Counted from the first letter of the stretch, positions 49,879 through 61,721 are shown. The stretch: 64,000 bases of DNA from Kitasatospora sp. CB01950 (GCF_001905465.1 NZ_LISX01000001.1:703974-767973), one strand, 5' to 3'. Notes: generated by a model from the sequence alone, not told the origin. Program-made: numbers and translations.

Positions 49879-49927
49879 GGAGGGCACCCGGGCGTTCACC
49901 CGTCCGGGTTCCGCCCGGGAGCCCTCC
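49879..49927 (+). promoter_or_regulatory. Hairpin in the fusA-tuf gap
   Basis: GGAGGGC plus CCCGGGCG (49879-49885, 49887-49894) pair with CGCCCGGG plus GCCCTCC (49912-49919, 49921-49927); only one A-A mismatch interrupts the 15-bp stem. A possible -10 TAGGCT (49869-49874) precedes it. Streptomycete tuf1 is known to have its own promoter here, so this may be in the tuf leader or terminate fusA transcripts. Confidence 0.55.
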
Positions 49928-50040
49928 GGCACCCCCACCCGCGGGACGGCAATGGGGCGCGACCAGCGCCCCGTTCCAATAACCCGATCCAGACCAACTG
50001 ACGTCGTACGGCGTACAGAACTGTCCTCAGGAGGACTGCA

Positions 50041-51234
<1,194 letters not shown>

Positions 51235-51261
51235 TTGGCGATCTGACCTCTGGTCAACTGC

Positions 51262-51301
51262 AGGGCCCGGCCCCGTCCCGCGAGGGAGGGGGCCGGGCCC
51301 T
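51262..51301 (+). terminator. Terminator after tuf
   Basis: AGGGCCCGGCCCC (51262-51274) pairs perfectly with 51289-51301, with further pairing inside the loop, 27 nt after the tuf stop. Confidence 0.85.
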
Positions 51302-51364
51302 CGGCATGTCCGGACGCCGGCGGCCCGCACCCGGTGTGACGTGCACTGCTGCGGGTGGGCCCGA

Positions 51365-51395
51365 TTGGCGCATCGCCCGCATTCTGTGGCAGGAT
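51365..51395 (+). promoter_or_regulatory. Candidate S10 operon promoter
   Basis: TTGGCG (51365-51370) and CAGGAT (51390-51395) are spaced by 19 bp. The resulting leader would be about 335 nt. Confidence 0.5.
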
Positions 51396-51737
51396 GTCCA
51401 AGTTGCTCGGTTGAGTACCGATGCTGCGCGCCTCCCGTCGGGAGGACCGGAAGCGAGTCCCATGTACTCGTCGTTCCCGTGAATGGCCGTCCATGTGCCC
51501 ACGTGCTGTGTGTGGGTGCAGTGGTGTGTAAGCGACACCACGGCAGCTGCGGGGCGAAAGTACGGGAATCTTCCGGGAAGCGTATGCGGGGTATCAACCC
51601 GGCTCACCTCTCCCAGCAGTTCGAGACCGACGGACCTGTTCGCCGGTTTTTTGCAAGCGCGAGTGCGACACGCCCGAGCGCGGGGGTCGGAGGAGGGTCG
51701 AGTGGCGACGTACGACTCAAAGGACTACGGAGTAGCC

Positions 51738-52046
51738 ATGGCGGGACAGAAGATCCGCATCCGGCTCAAGGCCTACGACCACGAGGTCATCGACTCCTCG
51801 GCGAAGAAGATCGTCGAGACGGTGATCAGGACTGGTGCGCAGGTCGCGGGCCCGGTGCCGCTGCCCACTGAGAAGAACGTTTACTGCGTCATCCGCTCGC
51901 CGCACAAGTACAAGGACTCGCGCGAGCACTTCGAGATGCGCACTCACAAGCGTCTGATCGACATCCTCGACCCCACGCCGAAGACGGTTGACTCGCTGAT
52001 GCGTCTCGACCTGCCGGCTGGCGTCGACATCGAGATCAAGCTCTGA
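51738..52046 (+). CDS. rpsJ: 30S ribosomal protein S10
   Basis: The 102-residue protein [20 protein letters not shown] has the exact usual length; it also acts with NusB in antitermination. ATG 51738 follows GGAG. It is the first gene of a tightly packed ribosomal operon running to rplO. Confidence 0.97.
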   Translation: MAGQKIRIRLKAYDHEVIDSSAKKIVETVIRTGAQVAGPVPLPTEKNVYCVIRSPHKYKDSREHFEMRTHKRLIDILDPTPKTVDSLMRLDLPAGVDIEIKL

Positions 52047-52060
52047 GAGGCGCACCGAAG

Positions 52061-52708
52061 ATGGCTAAGCAGATTAAGGGCATCCTGGGCGAGAAGCTCG
52101 GCATGACCCAGGTCTGGGACGAGAACAACCGGATCGTTCCGGTGACCGTCGTCAAGGCTGGGCCGAATGTCGTGACCCAGGTCCACACCGCCGGCAGCCC
52201 GGCCGGCTACGACGCCGTCCAGATCGGCTTCGGCGAGATCGACCCCCGCAAGGTGAACAAGCCCCTCCAGGGCCACTTCGCCAAGGCCGGTGTCACCCCC
52301 CGCCGCCACCTGGTCGAGCTGCGTACCTCGGACGCGTCCGAGTACACCCTGGGCCAGGAGATCACCGCCGAGCTGTTCGAGGCGGGTGTCAAGGTCGACG
52401 TGACCGGCACCTCCAAGGGCAAGGGCTTCGCCGGTGTCATGAAGCGTCACAACTTCAAGGGCCTCGGCGCCGGTCACGGCACCCAGCGCAAGCACCGCTC
52501 GCCCGGTTCCATCGGTGGCTGCGCCACCCCGGGCCGTGTGTTCAAGGGCATGCGCATGGCGGGTCGGATGGGCCACGAGCGTGTGACCACCCAGAACCTG
52601 ACCGTGCACGCGGTCGACGCGGAGAAGGGTCTGCTGCTCATCAAGGGCGCGATCCCGGGTCCGAACGGCGGCCTCGTCCTCGTCCGCACCGCGGCGAAGG
52701 GGCTGTGA
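52061..52708 (+). CDS. rplC: 50S ribosomal protein L3
   Basis: The 215-residue early-assembly protein contacts the peptidyl-transferase centre. It begins [21 protein letters not shown] and contains the central loop [21 protein letters not shown] that reaches the active site, the region changed in pleuromutilin and linezolid mutants; no resistance change is evident by eye. It is 14 nt after rpsJ. Confidence 0.97.
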   Translation: MAKQIKGILGEKLGMTQVWDENNRIVPVTVVKAGPNVVTQVHTAGSPAGYDAVQIGFGEIDPRKVNKPLQGHFAKAGVTPRRHLVELRTSDASEYTLGQEITAELFEAGVKVDVTGTSKGKGFAGVMKRHNFKGLGAGHGTQRKHRSPGSIGGCATPGRVFKGMRMAGRMGHERVTTQNLTVHAVDAEKGLLLIKGAIPGPNGGLVLVRTAAKGL

Positions 52709-52713
52709 AGGAT

Positions 52714-53391
52714 ATGAGCACCATTGACATTCTGTCGCCGGCCGGCGACAAGGCCGGCAGCCTGGAGCTGCCCGCCGAGATCTTCGACGCCAAGGTCAGC
52801 GTCCCGCTGATGCACCAGGTCGTCGTGGCGCAGCTCGCTGCGGCCCGTCAGGGCACCCACAAGACCAAGCGTCGTGGCGAGGTCCGTGGTGGCGGTCGGA
52901 AGCCGTACCGCCAGAAGGGCACCGGCCGCGCCCGTCAGGGCTCGACCCGCGCGCCGCAGTTCACCGGTGGTGGCGTCGTGCACGGTCCCGTGCCGCGTGA
53001 CTACTCGCAGCGGACCCCGAAGAAGATGATCGCCGCCGCCCTGCGCAGCGCGCTCACCGACCGGGCCCGCCACGAGCGCATCCACGTCGTCACCGGCGTG
53101 ACCGCGACCGAGGCTCCGTCGACCAAGGCCGCCAAGGTCCTGTTCGGCAAGATCTCCGAGCGCAAGAACCTCCTCCTGGTGGTCGAGCGCGAGGACGAGC
53201 TGGGCATCCTGTCCGCTCGCAACCTGGCGAACGTGCACATCCTGGACGCCGGCCAGCTGAACACCTACGACGTGCTCGTCTCCGACGATGTGGTCTTCAC
53301 CCAGGCCGCCTTCGAGCGTTTCGTGGCCGGTCCGGCCGCGTCCGCCAAGGCCGTTGCTGCTGAGGGCGAGCTCGAAGGGACTGCCGCCTGA
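52714..53391 (+). CDS. rplD: 50S ribosomal protein L4
   Basis: The 225-residue protein lines the exit tunnel with the loop [20 protein letters not shown], wild type at the macrolide-sensitive KPWRQKG-like position with Tyr as usual in actinobacteria. In E. coli, L4 represses the S10 operon. ATG 52714 gives the normal N-terminus [11 protein letters not shown]; a GTG at 52705 overlapping the rplC stop is less likely. It overlaps rplW by one base. Confidence 0.96.
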   Translation: MSTIDILSPAGDKAGSLELPAEIFDAKVSVPLMHQVVVAQLAAARQGTHKTKRRGEVRGGGRKPYRQKGTGRARQGSTRAPQFTGGGVVHGPVPRDYSQRTPKKMIAAALRSALTDRARHERIHVVTGVTATEAPSTKAAKVLFGKISERKNLLLVVEREDELGILSARNLANVHILDAGQLNTYDVLVSDDVVFTQAAFERFVAGPAASAKAVAAEGELEGTAA

Positions 53392-53708
53392 TGAGCGAGA
53401 TCACCTCCAAGACGTACACGGACCCCCGTGACGTCCTGATCAAGCCGGTCATCTCGGAGAAGAGCTACTCGCTCCTCGACGAGAACAAGTACACGTTCGT
53501 CGTGGCGCCCGGTGCCAACAAGACCCAGATCAAGCAGGCCGTCGAGGCGGTCTTCTCGGTCAAGGTCGAGGCCGTGAACACGCTGAACCGTCAGGGCAAG
53601 CGCAAGCGCTCCAAGACGGGTTTCGGTAAGCGCAAGGACACCAAGCGCGCGATCGTGACGCTGGCCGAGGGCAACCGCATCGACATCTTCGGTGGTCCGG
53701 TTTCCTGA
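53391..53708 (+). CDS. rplW: 50S ribosomal protein L23
   Basis: The 105-residue protein lies at the tunnel exit and docks trigger factor and SRP. It contains [25 protein letters not shown] and [18 protein letters not shown]. The start overlaps the rplD stop in TGATG (53389-53393). Confidence 0.97.
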   Translation: MSEITSKTYTDPRDVLIKPVISEKSYSLLDENKYTFVVAPGANKTQIKQAVEAVFSVKVEAVNTLNRQGKRKRSKTGFGKRKDTKRAIVTLAEGNRIDIFGGPVS

Positions 53709-53752
53709 CGCTTCGTCAGGGACTGGGATCGTCGTAAAGGACGAGGACAGAA

Positions 53753-54589
53753 ATGGGTATCCGCAAGTACAAGCCGACTACGCCGGGCCGCCGCGGCTCC
53801 AGCGTGGCCGACTTCGTCGAAATCACGCGGTCCACGCCGGAGAAGTCGCTGGTTCGCCCGCTGCACAGCAAGGGCGGCCGTAACAACGCCGGTCGTATCA
53901 CCGCTCGCCACCAGGGTGGCGGTCACAAGCGCGCCTACCGTCTGATCGACTTCCGTCGTCACGACAAGGACGGCGTGCCGGCCAAGGTCGCTCACATCGA
54001 GTACGACCCCAACCGCACCGCGCGCATCGCGCTCCTGCACTACGCGGACGGCGAGAAGCGCTACATCATCGCCCCCCGCGGCGTCGCGCAGGGTGACCGG
54101 ATCGAGAACGGCGCTGGCGCCGACATCAAGCCGGGCAACAACCTGCCGCTGCGCAACATCCCGGTCGGTACCACCATCCACGCGGTGGAGCTCCGTCCCG
54201 GCGGTGGCGCCAAGCTGGCCCGTTCCGCGGGTTCCGGCATTCAGCTGCTCGCCCGTGAGGGTCGCATGGCGCACCTGCGCATGCCCTCCGGTGAGATCCG
54301 CCTGGTGGACGCGCGCTGCCGCGCGACCGTCGGCGAGGTCGGCAACGCCGAGCAGTCGAACATCAACTGGGGCAAGGCCGGCCGTATGCGCTGGAAGGGC
54401 GTCCGCCCGACCGTGCGTGGTGTGGCCATGAACCCGATCGACCACCCGCACGGTGGTGGTGAGGGTAAGACCTCCGGTGGTCGCCACCCGGTCTCGCCGT
54501 GGGGCAAGCCCGAGGGCCGCACCCGTCGCCCGAACAAGGCGTCGGACAAGCTCATCGTGCGCCGCCGCAAGACCAACAAGAAGCGCTAG
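53753..54589 (+). CDS. rplB: 50S ribosomal protein L2
   Basis: The 278-residue protein is essential for subunit joining and peptidyl transfer. It starts [18 protein letters not shown] and has the conserved C-terminal [16 protein letters not shown] with the functionally important His. ATG 53753 follows GGACGAGGAC. Confidence 0.97.
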   Translation: MGIRKYKPTTPGRRGSSVADFVEITRSTPEKSLVRPLHSKGGRNNAGRITARHQGGGHKRAYRLIDFRRHDKDGVPAKVAHIEYDPNRTARIALLHYADGEKRYIIAPRGVAQGDRIENGAGADIKPGNNLPLRNIPVGTTIHAVELRPGGGAKLARSAGSGIQLLAREGRMAHLRMPSGEIRLVDARCRATVGEVGNAEQSNINWGKAGRMRWKGVRPTVRGVAMNPIDHPHGGGEGKTSGGRHPVSPWGKPEGRTRRPNKASDKLIVRRRKTNKKR

Positions 54590-54600
54590 GAGCAGGTCAG

Positions 54601-54882
54601 ATGCCGCGCAGTCTCAAGAAGGGCCCCTTCATCGACGACCACCTTCAGAAGAAGGTGGACGTGCAGAACGAGGCGGGCACGCAGAACGTCATCAAGACCT
54701 GGTCCCGTCGTTCCGTGATCTCCCCGGCCATGCTCGGCCACACGATCGCGGTTCACGATGGCCGCAAGCACGTCCCGGTGTTCGTCACCGAGTCGATGGT
54801 CGGCCACAAGCTCGGCGAGTTCGCTCCCACGCGCACCTTCAAGGGGCACGTGAAGGAAGACCGCAAGTCGAAGCGTCGCTAA
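54601..54882 (+). CDS. rpsS: 30S ribosomal protein S19
   Basis: The 93-residue head protein [19 protein letters not shown] contacts S13 and the A-site finger. TKTWSRRS-type segment [10 protein letters not shown] and [18 protein letters not shown] are conserved. ATG 54601 follows AGGAGCAGGTC, 11 nt after rplB. Confidence 0.97.
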   Translation: MPRSLKKGPFIDDHLQKKVDVQNEAGTQNVIKTWSRRSVISPAMLGHTIAVHDGRKHVPVFVTESMVGHKLGEFAPTRTFKGHVKEDRKSKRR

Positions 54883-54941
54883 TCGCTTCCGAGCTGTAGC
54901 GCCAGAACGACAAAGTGACTTACTCCATTAAGGGGACAACC

Positions 54942-55289
54942 ATGGAAGCCAGGGCCCAGGCGCGGTACATCCGCGTCACGCCCATGAAGGCCCGCCGCGT
55001 GGTGGACCTCATCCGTGGCCTGCAGGCCACGGAGGCCCAGGCGGTCCTGCGTTTCGCTCCGCAGGCTGCCACCGTGCCGGTCGGCAAGGTGCTCAACAGC
55101 GCCATTGCCAACGCCGCGCACAACTACAACCACTCCAACGTGGACGACCTCTACATCTCCGAGGCGTACGTTGACGAGGGTCCGACCCTGAAGCGGTTCC
55201 GTCCGCGTGCCCAGGGCCGTGCCTACCGGATCCGCAAGCGGACCAGCCACATCACCGTGGTCGTCAGCAGCAAGGAAGGGACCCGGTAA
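54942..55289 (+). CDS. rplV: 50S ribosomal protein L22
   Basis: The 115-residue tunnel protein [21 protein letters not shown] has an intact beta-hairpin ([20 protein letters not shown]), where macrolide-resistance deletions would lie; none is seen. ATG 54942 follows AAGGGGAC. Its stop overlaps the rpsC start (TAATG). Confidence 0.96.
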   Translation: MEARAQARYIRVTPMKARRVVDLIRGLQATEAQAVLRFAPQAATVPVGKVLNSAIANAAHNYNHSNVDDLYISEAYVDEGPTLKRFRPRAQGRAYRIRKRTSHITVVVSSKEGTR

Positions 55290-56119
55290 TGGGCCAGAAG
55301 GTTAACCCGCACGGGTTCCGCCTCGGCATCAGCACGGACTTCAAGTCCCGCTGGTACGCCGACAAGCTGTACAAGGACTACGTCAAGGAAGACGTCGCCA
55401 TCCGGCGTCTCATGACGCAGGGCATGGAGCGCGCCGGCATCTCGAAGGTTGAGATCGAGCGCACCCGTGACCGTGTCCGCGTGGACATCCACACCGCCCG
55501 CCCGGGCATCGTGATCGGCCGCCGTGGCACGGAGGCCGACAAGATCCGCGGCAAGCTGGAGAAGCTGACCGGCAAGCAGGTCCAGCTGAACATCCTCGAG
55601 GTCAAGAACCCCGAGATGGACGCCCAGCTCGTTGCGCAGGGCGTTGCGGAGCAGCTGTCCTCCCGCGTCTCCTTCCGTCGCGCCATGCGTAAGAGCATGC
55701 AGTCGACCATGAAGGCCGGCGCCAAGGGCATCAAGGTCCAGTGCTCCGGTCGTCTCGGCGGCGCCGAGATGAGCCGTTCGGAGTTCTACCGCGAAGGCCG
55801 TGTGCCGCTGCACACCCTGCGCGCGAACGTCGACTACGGCTTCTTCGAGGCCAAGACGACCTTCGGCCGCATCGGCGTGAAGGTCTGGATCTACAAGGGC
55901 GACGTCAAGAACATCGCCGAGGTCCGCGCTGAGAACGCCGCTGCCCGCTCCGGCAACCGCCCGGCCCGTCCCGAGGGTGGTCGTCCCGCCCGCGGTGGCG
56001 AGCGTCGCGGTGGCGAGCGCGGTGGCCGCGGCCGTCGTCCCGCCGCTGGTGCCGAGGCTCAGGCCCCGGCTGCCGCGGTCGAGGCTCCGGCTGCTGAGAA
56101 CACCGGAACGGAGGCCTGA
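55289..56119 (+). CDS. rpsC: 30S ribosomal protein S3
   Basis: The 276-residue mRNA-entry protein [15 protein letters not shown] has a KH domain with [12 protein letters not shown]. The last ~55 residues form an Arg/Gly then Ala/Pro-rich tail ([23 protein letters not shown]) that is low complexity and longer than in E. coli, as in other streptomycetes. Confidence 0.97.
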   Translation: MGQKVNPHGFRLGISTDFKSRWYADKLYKDYVKEDVAIRRLMTQGMERAGISKVEIERTRDRVRVDIHTARPGIVIGRRGTEADKIRGKLEKLTGKQVQLNILEVKNPEMDAQLVAQGVAEQLSSRVSFRRAMRKSMQSTMKAGAKGIKVQCSGRLGGAEMSRSEFYREGRVPLHTLRANVDYGFFEAKTTFGRIGVKVWIYKGDVKNIAEVRAENAAARSGNRPARPEGGRPARGGERRGGERGGRGRRPAAGAEAQAPAAAVEAPAAENTGTEA

Positions 56120-56124
56120 CCGTC

Positions 56125-56543
<419 letters not shown>

Positions 56544-56544
<1 letters not shown>

Positions 56545-56768
56545 TGTCGGCCGCTACCAAGGCTGCTGAGCTTCGCGAGCTGGACAACGAGGGCCTCGTT
56601 GCCAAGCTCCGTGAGGCCAAGGAGGAGCTGTTCAACCTCCGCTTCCAGGCGGCGACCGGGCAGCTCGACAACCACGGACGGCTCCGGCTGGTCCGTAAGG
56701 ACATCGCGCGGATCTACACCCTGATGCGCGAGCGCGAGCTGGGCATCGAGACGGTGGAGAACGCCTGA
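56544..56768 (+). CDS. rpmC: 50S ribosomal protein L29
   Basis: The 74-residue helical hairpin protein ([33 protein letters not shown] in part) lies at the tunnel exit beside L23. It overlaps both neighbours by one base, indicating tight translational coupling. Confidence 0.96.
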
Positions 56769-57040
56769 TGACTGAGAACACCAACGAGACGCGCGGCTTC
56801 CGCAAGACCCGTGAGGGTCTCGTCGTCAGCGACAAGATGGACAAGACCGTCGTCGTCGCCGTCGAGGACCGCGTCAAGCACGCGCTGTACGGCAAGGTCA
56901 TCCGCCGTACCAACAAGCTGAAGGCGCACGACGAGCAGAACGCGTGCGGTGTCGGCGACCGTGTCCTCCTGATGGAGACCCGGCCGCTGTCCGCGACGAA
57001 GCGCTGGCGCGTCGTCGAGATCCTCGAGAAGGCCAAGTAA
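56768..57040 (+). CDS. rpsQ: 30S ribosomal protein S17
   Basis: The 90-residue OB-fold protein has [21 protein letters not shown] and [19 protein letters not shown], and binds 16S helices early in assembly. A 102-bp gap without a visible gene follows before rplN. Confidence 0.96.
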   Translation: MTENTNETRGFRKTREGLVVSDKMDKTVVVAVEDRVKHALYGKVIRRTNKLKAHDEQNACGVGDRVLLMETRPLSATKRWRVVEILEKAK

Positions 57041-57142
57041 CAAGGTTGTTCGCGGTACGGCCGTATGTGCATCAGGCCCGCAAGGGTGCAGGTGTGAGCA
57101 GCGGCCGGCCCGTCAACACTTGTTGACGATCAGGAGAAAGCT

Positions 57143-57514
57143 GTGATCCAGCAGGAGTCGCGACTGCGCGTCGCCGACAACACGGGTGCGAAGGAAATTC
57201 TCTGCATCCGCGTTCTCGGTGGCTCCGGTCGCCGCTACGCCGGTATCGGCGACGTCATCGTCGCCACCGTCAAGGACGCGATCCCCGGCGGTTCGGTGAA
57301 GAAGGGCGACGTCGTGAAGTGCGTCGTCGTTCGCACCGTCAAGGAGCGCCGCCGTCCGGACGGCTCGTACATCCGTTTCGACGAGAACGCCGCTGTCGTT
57401 CTCAAGAACACCGATGGCGACCCCCGCGGTACCCGCATCTTCGGCCCGGTGGGCCGCGAGCTGCGCGACAAGAAGTTCATGAAGATCATCTCGCTGGCGC
57501 CGGAGGTGCTCTAA
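57143..57514 (+). CDS. rplN: 50S ribosomal protein L14
   Basis: The 123-residue protein [27 protein letters not shown] forms an intersubunit bridge. GTG 57143 follows AGGAGAAAG. It begins the spc-type half of the cluster. The preceding ~100 bp could hold a regulatory or promoter element, but no convincing one was found. Confidence 0.96.
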   Translation: MIQQESRLRVADNTGAKEILCIRVLGGSGRRYAGIGDVIVATVKDAIPGGSVKKGDVVKCVVVRTVKERRRPDGSYIRFDENAAVVLKNTDGDPRGTRIFGPVGRELRDKKFMKIISLAPEVL

Positions 57515-57517
57515 CCC

Positions 57518-57841
57518 ATGGCGAACAGCATGAAGATCAAGAAGGGTGACCTGGTCCAGGTCATCACCGGCAAGGACAAGGGCAAGCAGGGCAAGGTCAT
57601 TCAGGCCATGCCCGCTGACAACAAGGTCCTCGTCGAGGGTGTCAACCGGGTCAAGAAGCACACCAAGCCGGGTCCCGGTACCCAGGGTGGCATCGTGACC
57701 GTCGAGGCCCCGGTGCACGTCTCCAACGTCCAGCTGGTCGTGGAGAAGGACGGCAAGAAGGTCGTTACCCGCGTCGGCTACCGCTTCGACGACCAGGGCA
57801 ACAAGATCCGCGTTGCCAAGCGGACGGGTGAGGACATCTGA
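57518..57841 (+). CDS. rplX: 50S ribosomal protein L24
   Basis: The 107-residue KOW-domain assembly initiator ([25 protein letters not shown]) sits at the tunnel exit. It starts 3 nt after rplN and overlaps rplE by one base. Confidence 0.96.
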   Translation: MANSMKIKKGDLVQVITGKDKGKQGKVIQAMPADNKVLVEGVNRVKKHTKPGPGTQGGIVTVEAPVHVSNVQLVVEKDGKKVVTRVGYRFDDQGNKIRVAKRTGEDI

Positions 57842-58410
57842 TGTCTGAGACGACTGTTGAGAAGGTGGCCCCCCGCCTCAAGGAGAAGTACCTCTCCGAG
57901 GTCAAGGGCCAGCTGCACGAGGAGTTCTCGTACGAGAACGTCATGCTGATCCCCGGCCTGGTCAAGGTCGTGGTCAACATGGGTGTCGGCGAGGCTGCCC
58001 GTGACAGCAAGCTGATCGAGGGTGCCATCAAGGACCTGACCGCGATCACCGGTCAGAAGCCGGCCGTTACCAAGGCCCGCAAGTCCATCGCGCAGTTCAA
58101 GCTGCGCGAGGGTCAGCCGATCGGCGCCCACGTCACCCTCCGTGGTGACCGCATGTGGGAGTTCGTGGACCGTCTGGTGTCGCTGGCTCTGCCGCGTATC
58201 CGTGACTTCCGCGGCCTCTCTCCGAAGCAGTTCGACGGCCGTGGCAACTACACCTTCGGTCTGACCGAGCAGGTCATGTTCCACGAGATCGACCAGGACA
58301 AGGTCGACCGTCAGCGCGGTATGGACATCACCGTCGTGACCACCGCTCAGACCGACGATGAGGGCCGGGCGCTCCTGCGCGCTCTGGGCTTCCCGTTCAA
58401 GGAGGCGTGA
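57841..58410 (+). CDS. rplE: 50S ribosomal protein L5
   Basis: The 189-residue protein binds 5S rRNA. Conserved segments are [45 protein letters not shown] and [22 protein letters not shown]. It overlaps rplX in TGATG and is 3 nt before rpsN. Confidence 0.97.
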   Translation: MSETTVEKVAPRLKEKYLSEVKGQLHEEFSYENVMLIPGLVKVVVNMGVGEAARDSKLIEGAIKDLTAITGQKPAVTKARKSIAQFKLREGQPIGAHVTLRGDRMWEFVDRLVSLALPRIRDFRGLSPKQFDGRGNYTFGLTEQVMFHEIDQDKVDRQRGMDITVVTTAQTDDEGRALLRALGFPFKEA

Positions 58411-58413
58411 GCC

Positions 58414-58599
58414 ATGGCGAAGAAGGCCCTGATCGCTAAGTCCGAGCGCAAGCCGAAGTTCGGCGTCCGGGCGTACACCCGGTGCCAGCGCTGCGGCCGT
58501 CCGCACTCGGTGTACCGCAAGTTCGGCCTGTGCCGTGTGTGCCTCCGTGAGATGGCCCACCGCGGCGAGCTGCCGGGCGTGACCAAGAGCTCCTGGTAG
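58414..58599 (+). CDS. rpsN: 30S ribosomal protein S14, zinc form (type Z)
   Basis: The 61-residue short form has the zinc ribbon C24xxC27 and C40xxC43 ([20 protein letters not shown]). Streptomycetes normally keep a second, zinc-independent S14 elsewhere for zinc starvation. Confidence 0.96.
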   Translation: MAKKALIAKSERKPKFGVRAYTRCQRCGRPHSVYRKFGLCRVCLREMAHRGELPGVTKSSW

Positions 58600-58866
58600 T
58601 CCCTTACCAGCTGTTCTGAACAGCGAAGCAGTGTGCCCGACCCCCGGCTTTTGGAGTCCCGAGAGGGATCCCGTAAGGTAGTGGGGTCGGGCCCCTGCCG
58701 CGGCGTCTTTTCCGGACGTTCCGTGGCTCTCTGAATGAGGGCTCGCGCAACCCAGTCTTACTACGACGTAGGTCCCCTGCGCTTGTGCCCCTTTCGCACT
58801 CTTTCGCGAGTGCGCGGAGGGGGACCTGGTGCGGAGAAACCACGGCGAGAGAGGCCTGAGGCCACC
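58600..58866 (+). promoter_or_regulatory. Structured 267-bp rpsN-rpsH spacer
   Basis: This is the longest spacer inside the S10/spc cluster. It has two nested or large hairpins: CCCGACCCC (58636-58644) with GGGGTCGGG (58683-58691), and AGGTCCCC (58770-58777) with GGGGACCT (58820-58827) enclosing CGCACTC/GAGTGCG (58795-58801, 58808-58814). No gene is supported. A regulatory leader, perhaps for S8, or an RNA-processing site is plausible. Confidence 0.55.
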
Positions 58867-59274
58867 ATGACCATGACCGACCCGATCGCAGACATGCTCA
58901 CTCGTCTGCGTAACGCCAACTCGGCGTACCACGACTCCGTCGTGATGCCGTCGAGCAAGATCAAGGCGCACGTCGCCGAGATCCTGCAGCAGGAGGGTTA
59001 CATCTCCTCCTACAAGGTTGAGGACCCCACCGAGAACGAGGTTGGCAAGAAGCTGACCATCGAGCTCAAGTTCGGTCCGAACCGTGAGCGCTCCATCGCC
59101 GGCATCAAGCGCATCAGCAAGCCGGGTCTGCGTGTTTACGCAAAGTCCACCAACCTGCCGAAGGTTCTCGGCGGCCTGGGCGTGGCGATCATCTCCACGT
59201 CCTCCGGCCTCCTGACCGACAAGCAGGCCGCCAAGAAGGGCGTAGGCGGAGAAGTTCTCGCCTACGTCTGGTAA
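58867..59274 (+). CDS. rpsH: 30S ribosomal protein S8
   Basis: The 135-residue protein [22 protein letters not shown] binds the central domain of 16S rRNA and is the spc operon repressor in E. coli. The C-terminal [26 protein letters not shown] is conserved. ATG 58867 has a weak ribosome site (CTGAGGCC), consistent with regulated initiation. Confidence 0.97.
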   Translation: MTMTDPIADMLTRLRNANSAYHDSVVMPSSKIKAHVAEILQQEGYISSYKVEDPTENEVGKKLTIELKFGPNRERSIAGIKRISKPGLRVYAKSTNLPKVLGGLGVAIISTSSGLLTDKQAAKKGVGGEVLAYVW

Positions 59275-59296
59275 TTCGGGAAACGGAGGTACAGCA

Positions 59297-59836
59297 ATGT
59301 CGCGCATTGGACGGCTGCCCATCCAGGTTCCCGCTGGTGTGGACGTCACCATCGACGGCCAGACGGTCTCGGTGAAGGGCCCCAAGGGTTCGCTCACCCA
59401 CGTCGTCGCCGCGCCGATCGAGATCGGCAAGGGCGAGGACGGCACTCTGGTCGTCTCCCGCCCGAACGACGAGCGTCAGTCGAAGGCCCTGCACGGCCTG
59501 TCGCGCACGCTGGTGGCGAACATGATCACCGGCGTGACCGCGGGCTACCGCAAGTCGCTGGAGATCAGCGGTGTCGGTTACCGAGTCACGGCGAAGGGCT
59601 CCAACATGGAGTTCGCGCTGGGCTACAGCCACCCGATTCTGGTCGAGGCGCCGGAGGGCATCTCCTTCGTCGTCGAGTCGCCCACCAAGTTCCACGTGGA
59701 CGGCACCGACAAGCAGAAGGTCGGCGAGGTCGCCGCGAAGATCCGCAAGCTGCGCAAGCCCGACCCGTACAAGGCCAAGGGCGTCAAGTACGCGGGCGAG
59801 GTCATCCGCCGCAAGGTCGGAAAGAGTGGTAAGTAA
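59297..59836 (+). CDS. rplF: 50S ribosomal protein L6
   Basis: The 179-residue two-domain protein [21 protein letters not shown] stabilises the factor-binding region; [23 protein letters not shown] is the C-terminal signature in part. ATG 59297 follows GGAGG. Confidence 0.97.
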   Translation: MSRIGRLPIQVPAGVDVTIDGQTVSVKGPKGSLTHVVAAPIEIGKGEDGTLVVSRPNDERQSKALHGLSRTLVANMITGVTAGYRKSLEISGVGYRVTAKGSNMEFALGYSHPILVEAPEGISFVVESPTKFHVDGTDKQKVGEVAAKIRKLRKPDPYKAKGVKYAGEVIRRKVGKSGK

Positions 59837-59839
59837 GCG

Positions 59840-60223
59840 ATGAGCGTCTCTGTCAAGATCGGCAAGGGCAACGCCTACAAGAACGCCGCCCGCAAGCGCC
59901 GCGCCATTCGCGTTCGTAAGCGCGTCGTCGGCACCGAGGTGCGTCCGCGCCTCGTCGTGACGCGTTCGAACCGCCACATGGTCGCCCAGGTCATCGACGA
60001 CGCCAAGGGTCACACCCTGGCGTCGGCGTCCACCCTCGACGTGTCCATCAAGGGCGCCGAGGGCGACAAGACCGAGCTGGCCAAGAAGGTCGGAAGCCTG
60101 GTCGCCGAGCGCGCCAAGGCCGCCGGCGTCGAGTCGGTCGTCTTCGACCGCGCGGGCAACCGGTACGCCGGCCGCATCGCCGCCCTGGCGGACGCGGCTC
60201 GCGAGGCCGGGCTCGACTTCTAA
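59840..60223 (+). CDS. rplR: 50S ribosomal protein L18
   Basis: The 127-residue 5S rRNA-binding protein has [21 protein letters not shown] and [24 protein letters not shown]. It starts 3 nt after rplF. Confidence 0.97.
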   Translation: MSVSVKIGKGNAYKNAARKRRAIRVRKRVVGTEVRPRLVVTRSNRHMVAQVIDDAKGHTLASASTLDVSIKGAEGDKTELAKKVGSLVAERAKAAGVESVVFDRAGNRYAGRIAALADAAREAGLDF

Positions 60224-60271
60224 GCCGCTCGTCGACTCCGTCGGCGGACGTAAACGAGAGAGGTAATTCCA

Positions 60272-60892
60272 ATGGCTGGACCCCAGCGCCGCGAAGGCGG
60301 CGCCGGTCGCGGCACGGGTGGCGAGCGGCGCGACCGTAAGCGTGACGAGCGGGGCGGCGCCCCGGTCGCCGAGAAGACTGCTTACGTCGAGCGCGTCGTC
60401 GCGATCAACCGTGTCGCCAAGGTTGTCAAGGGTGGTCGTCGCTTCAGCTTCACCGCGCTGGTCGTGGTGGGCGACGGTGACGGCACCGTGGGTGTCGGTT
60501 ACGGCAAGGCGAAGGAGGTTCCGGCCGCCATCGCCAAGGGCGTTGAGGAGGCCAAGAAGAACTTCTTCAAGGTCCCCCGTATCCAGGGCACCATCCCGCA
60601 CCCCATCCAGGGTGAGAAGGCCGCCGGCGTCGTGCTGCTGAAGCCGGCGTCCCCCGGTACCGGCGTTATCGCCGGTGGCCCGGTGCGTGCCGTCCTGGAG
60701 TGCGCCGGCGTTCACGACATCCTGTCGAAGTCGCTCGGCTCCGACAACGCGATCAACATCGTGCACGCCACCGTGGCTGCTCTGAAGGGCCTCGTGCGCC
60801 CCGAGGAGATCGCCGCCCGTCGTGGCCTGCCCCTGGAGGACGTGGCCCCGGCCGCGCTGCTCCGGGCCCGTGCGGCTGGGGTGAGTGCCTGA
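60272..60892 (+). CDS. rpsE: 30S ribosomal protein S5
   Basis: The 206-residue protein, with S3 and S4, surrounds the mRNA entry and influences fidelity. A ~30-residue Arg/Gly-rich extension ([20 protein letters not shown]) precedes the dsRBD-like fold ([21 protein letters not shown]). The spectinomycin loop [13 protein letters not shown] is wild type. It overlaps rpmD by one base. Confidence 0.97.
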   Translation: MAGPQRREGGAGRGTGGERRDRKRDERGGAPVAEKTAYVERVVAINRVAKVVKGGRRFSFTALVVVGDGDGTVGVGYGKAKEVPAAIAKGVEEAKKNFFKVPRIQGTIPHPIQGEKAAGVVLLKPASPGTGVIAGGPVRAVLECAGVHDILSKSLGSDNAINIVHATVAALKGLVRPEEIAARRGLPLEDVAPAALLRARAAGVSA

Positions 60893-61074
60893 TGGCTCGC
60901 CTGAAGGTCACCCAGACCAAGTCGTACATCGGTAGCAAGCAGAACCACCGTGACACCCTGCGTTCGCTCGGCCTGAAGCGGCTGAACGACACCGTGGTGA
61001 AGGAGGACCGCCCGGAGATCCGCGGCATGGTCCACACCGTTCGCCACCTCGTCACGGTCGAGGAGGTGGACTGA
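60892..61074 (+). CDS. rpmD: 50S ribosomal protein L30
   Basis: The 60-residue protein [20 protein letters not shown] has the normal length and the family core [13 protein letters not shown]. It lies between rpsE (overlap TGATG) and rplO (1-nt gap). Confidence 0.96.
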   Translation: MARLKVTQTKSYIGSKQNHRDTLRSLGLKRLNDTVVKEDRPEIRGMVHTVRHLVTVEEVD

Positions 61075-61075
61075 A

Positions 61076-61531
61076 ATGGCGGACAACTCCCCCATCAAGA
61101 TCCACAACCTGCGTCCGGCGCCCGGCGCCAAGACCGACAAGATCCGCGTCGGTCGTGGTGAGGGCTCCAAGGGTAAGACCGCAGGTCGTGGTACCAAGGG
61201 CACCAAGGCCCGCTACCAGGTTCCGCAGCGCTTCGAGGGTGGCCAGATGCCCCTCCACATGCGCCTGCCGAAGCTGAAGGGCTTCAAGAACCCGGCCCAC
61301 AAGCAGTTCCAGGTCGTGAACCTGGACCGCCTGGCCGAGCTCTACCCGAACGGTGGCGAGGTCACCGTTGCCGACCTGATCGCGAAGGGCGCCGTTCGCA
61401 AGAACGAGCTCGTCAAGGTTCTCGGCCAGGGCGACATCGCGGTTGCGCTGCAGGTGACGGTCGACGCCGTCTCCGGCTCCGCCGCCGAGAAGATCACCGC
61501 CGCGGGCGGCTCGGTCACCGAGCTGCTGTGA
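61076..61531 (+). CDS. rplO: 50S ribosomal protein L15
   Basis: The 151-residue protein has the Gly/Lys-rich N-terminal extension ([35 protein letters not shown]) that threads into 23S rRNA. It is the last gene before a strong terminator, so secY is transcribed separately. Confidence 0.97.
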   Translation: MADNSPIKIHNLRPAPGAKTDKIRVGRGEGSKGKTAGRGTKGTKARYQVPQRFEGGQMPLHMRLPKLKGFKNPAHKQFQVVNLDRLAELYPNGGEVTVADLIAKGAVRKNELVKVLGQGDIAVALQVTVDAVSGSAAEKITAAGGSVTELL

Positions 61532-61559
61532 CGTCGCTGATCTGACGCACGGACAGAAA

Positions 61560-61602
61560 CCGGGCCCCGCGCCTCTCTTGAGAAAGAGAGCGCGGGGCCC
61601 GG
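61560..61602 (+). terminator. Terminator after rplO
   Basis: CCGGGCCCCGCGC (61560-61572) plus TCTCTT (61574-61579) pair with AAGAGA (61584-61589) plus GCGCGGGGCCCGG (61590-61602), a 19-bp stem with one bulged C. It separates the spc genes from secY. Confidence 0.9.
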
Positions 61603-61691
61603 CTGCGTTTCCGACTTGAACAGGCGTGCAGGATTTGTGTGTCAAACCCGGGCAAGCCGTACCCCATGCGTGGGGGAGCGGCTGTGTGCGC

Positions 61692-61721
61692 TTCTGTCGA
61701 GCGGCCGGGCACTGTTAGAGT
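61692..61721 (+). promoter_or_regulatory. Candidate secY-adk-map promoter
   Basis: TTCTGT (61692-61697) and TAGAGT (61716-61721) are spaced by 18 bp, about 72 bp upstream of secY and after the rplO terminator. The -35 match is weak. Confidence 0.45.

Larger units (their letters stand above)
51235..51737 (+). other. 503-bp tuf-rpsJ junction and S10 leader
   Basis: The gap holds the tuf terminator, a candidate promoter at 51365-51395, several hairpins (for example GTGGTGT/ACACCAC at 51521-51541) and a T6 run at 51648-51653 about 85 nt before rpsJ. No other gene is supported. The open frame upstream of rpsJ has no family similarity and would give S10 an implausible 85-residue extension. Confidence 0.65.

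Noticed and set aside
51483-51737. N-terminal extension of S10 in the same frame
   Set aside because: S10 is 102 residues throughout bacteria and ATG 51738 has a suitable ribosome site; the upstream frame has no similarity to any protein I recognise.
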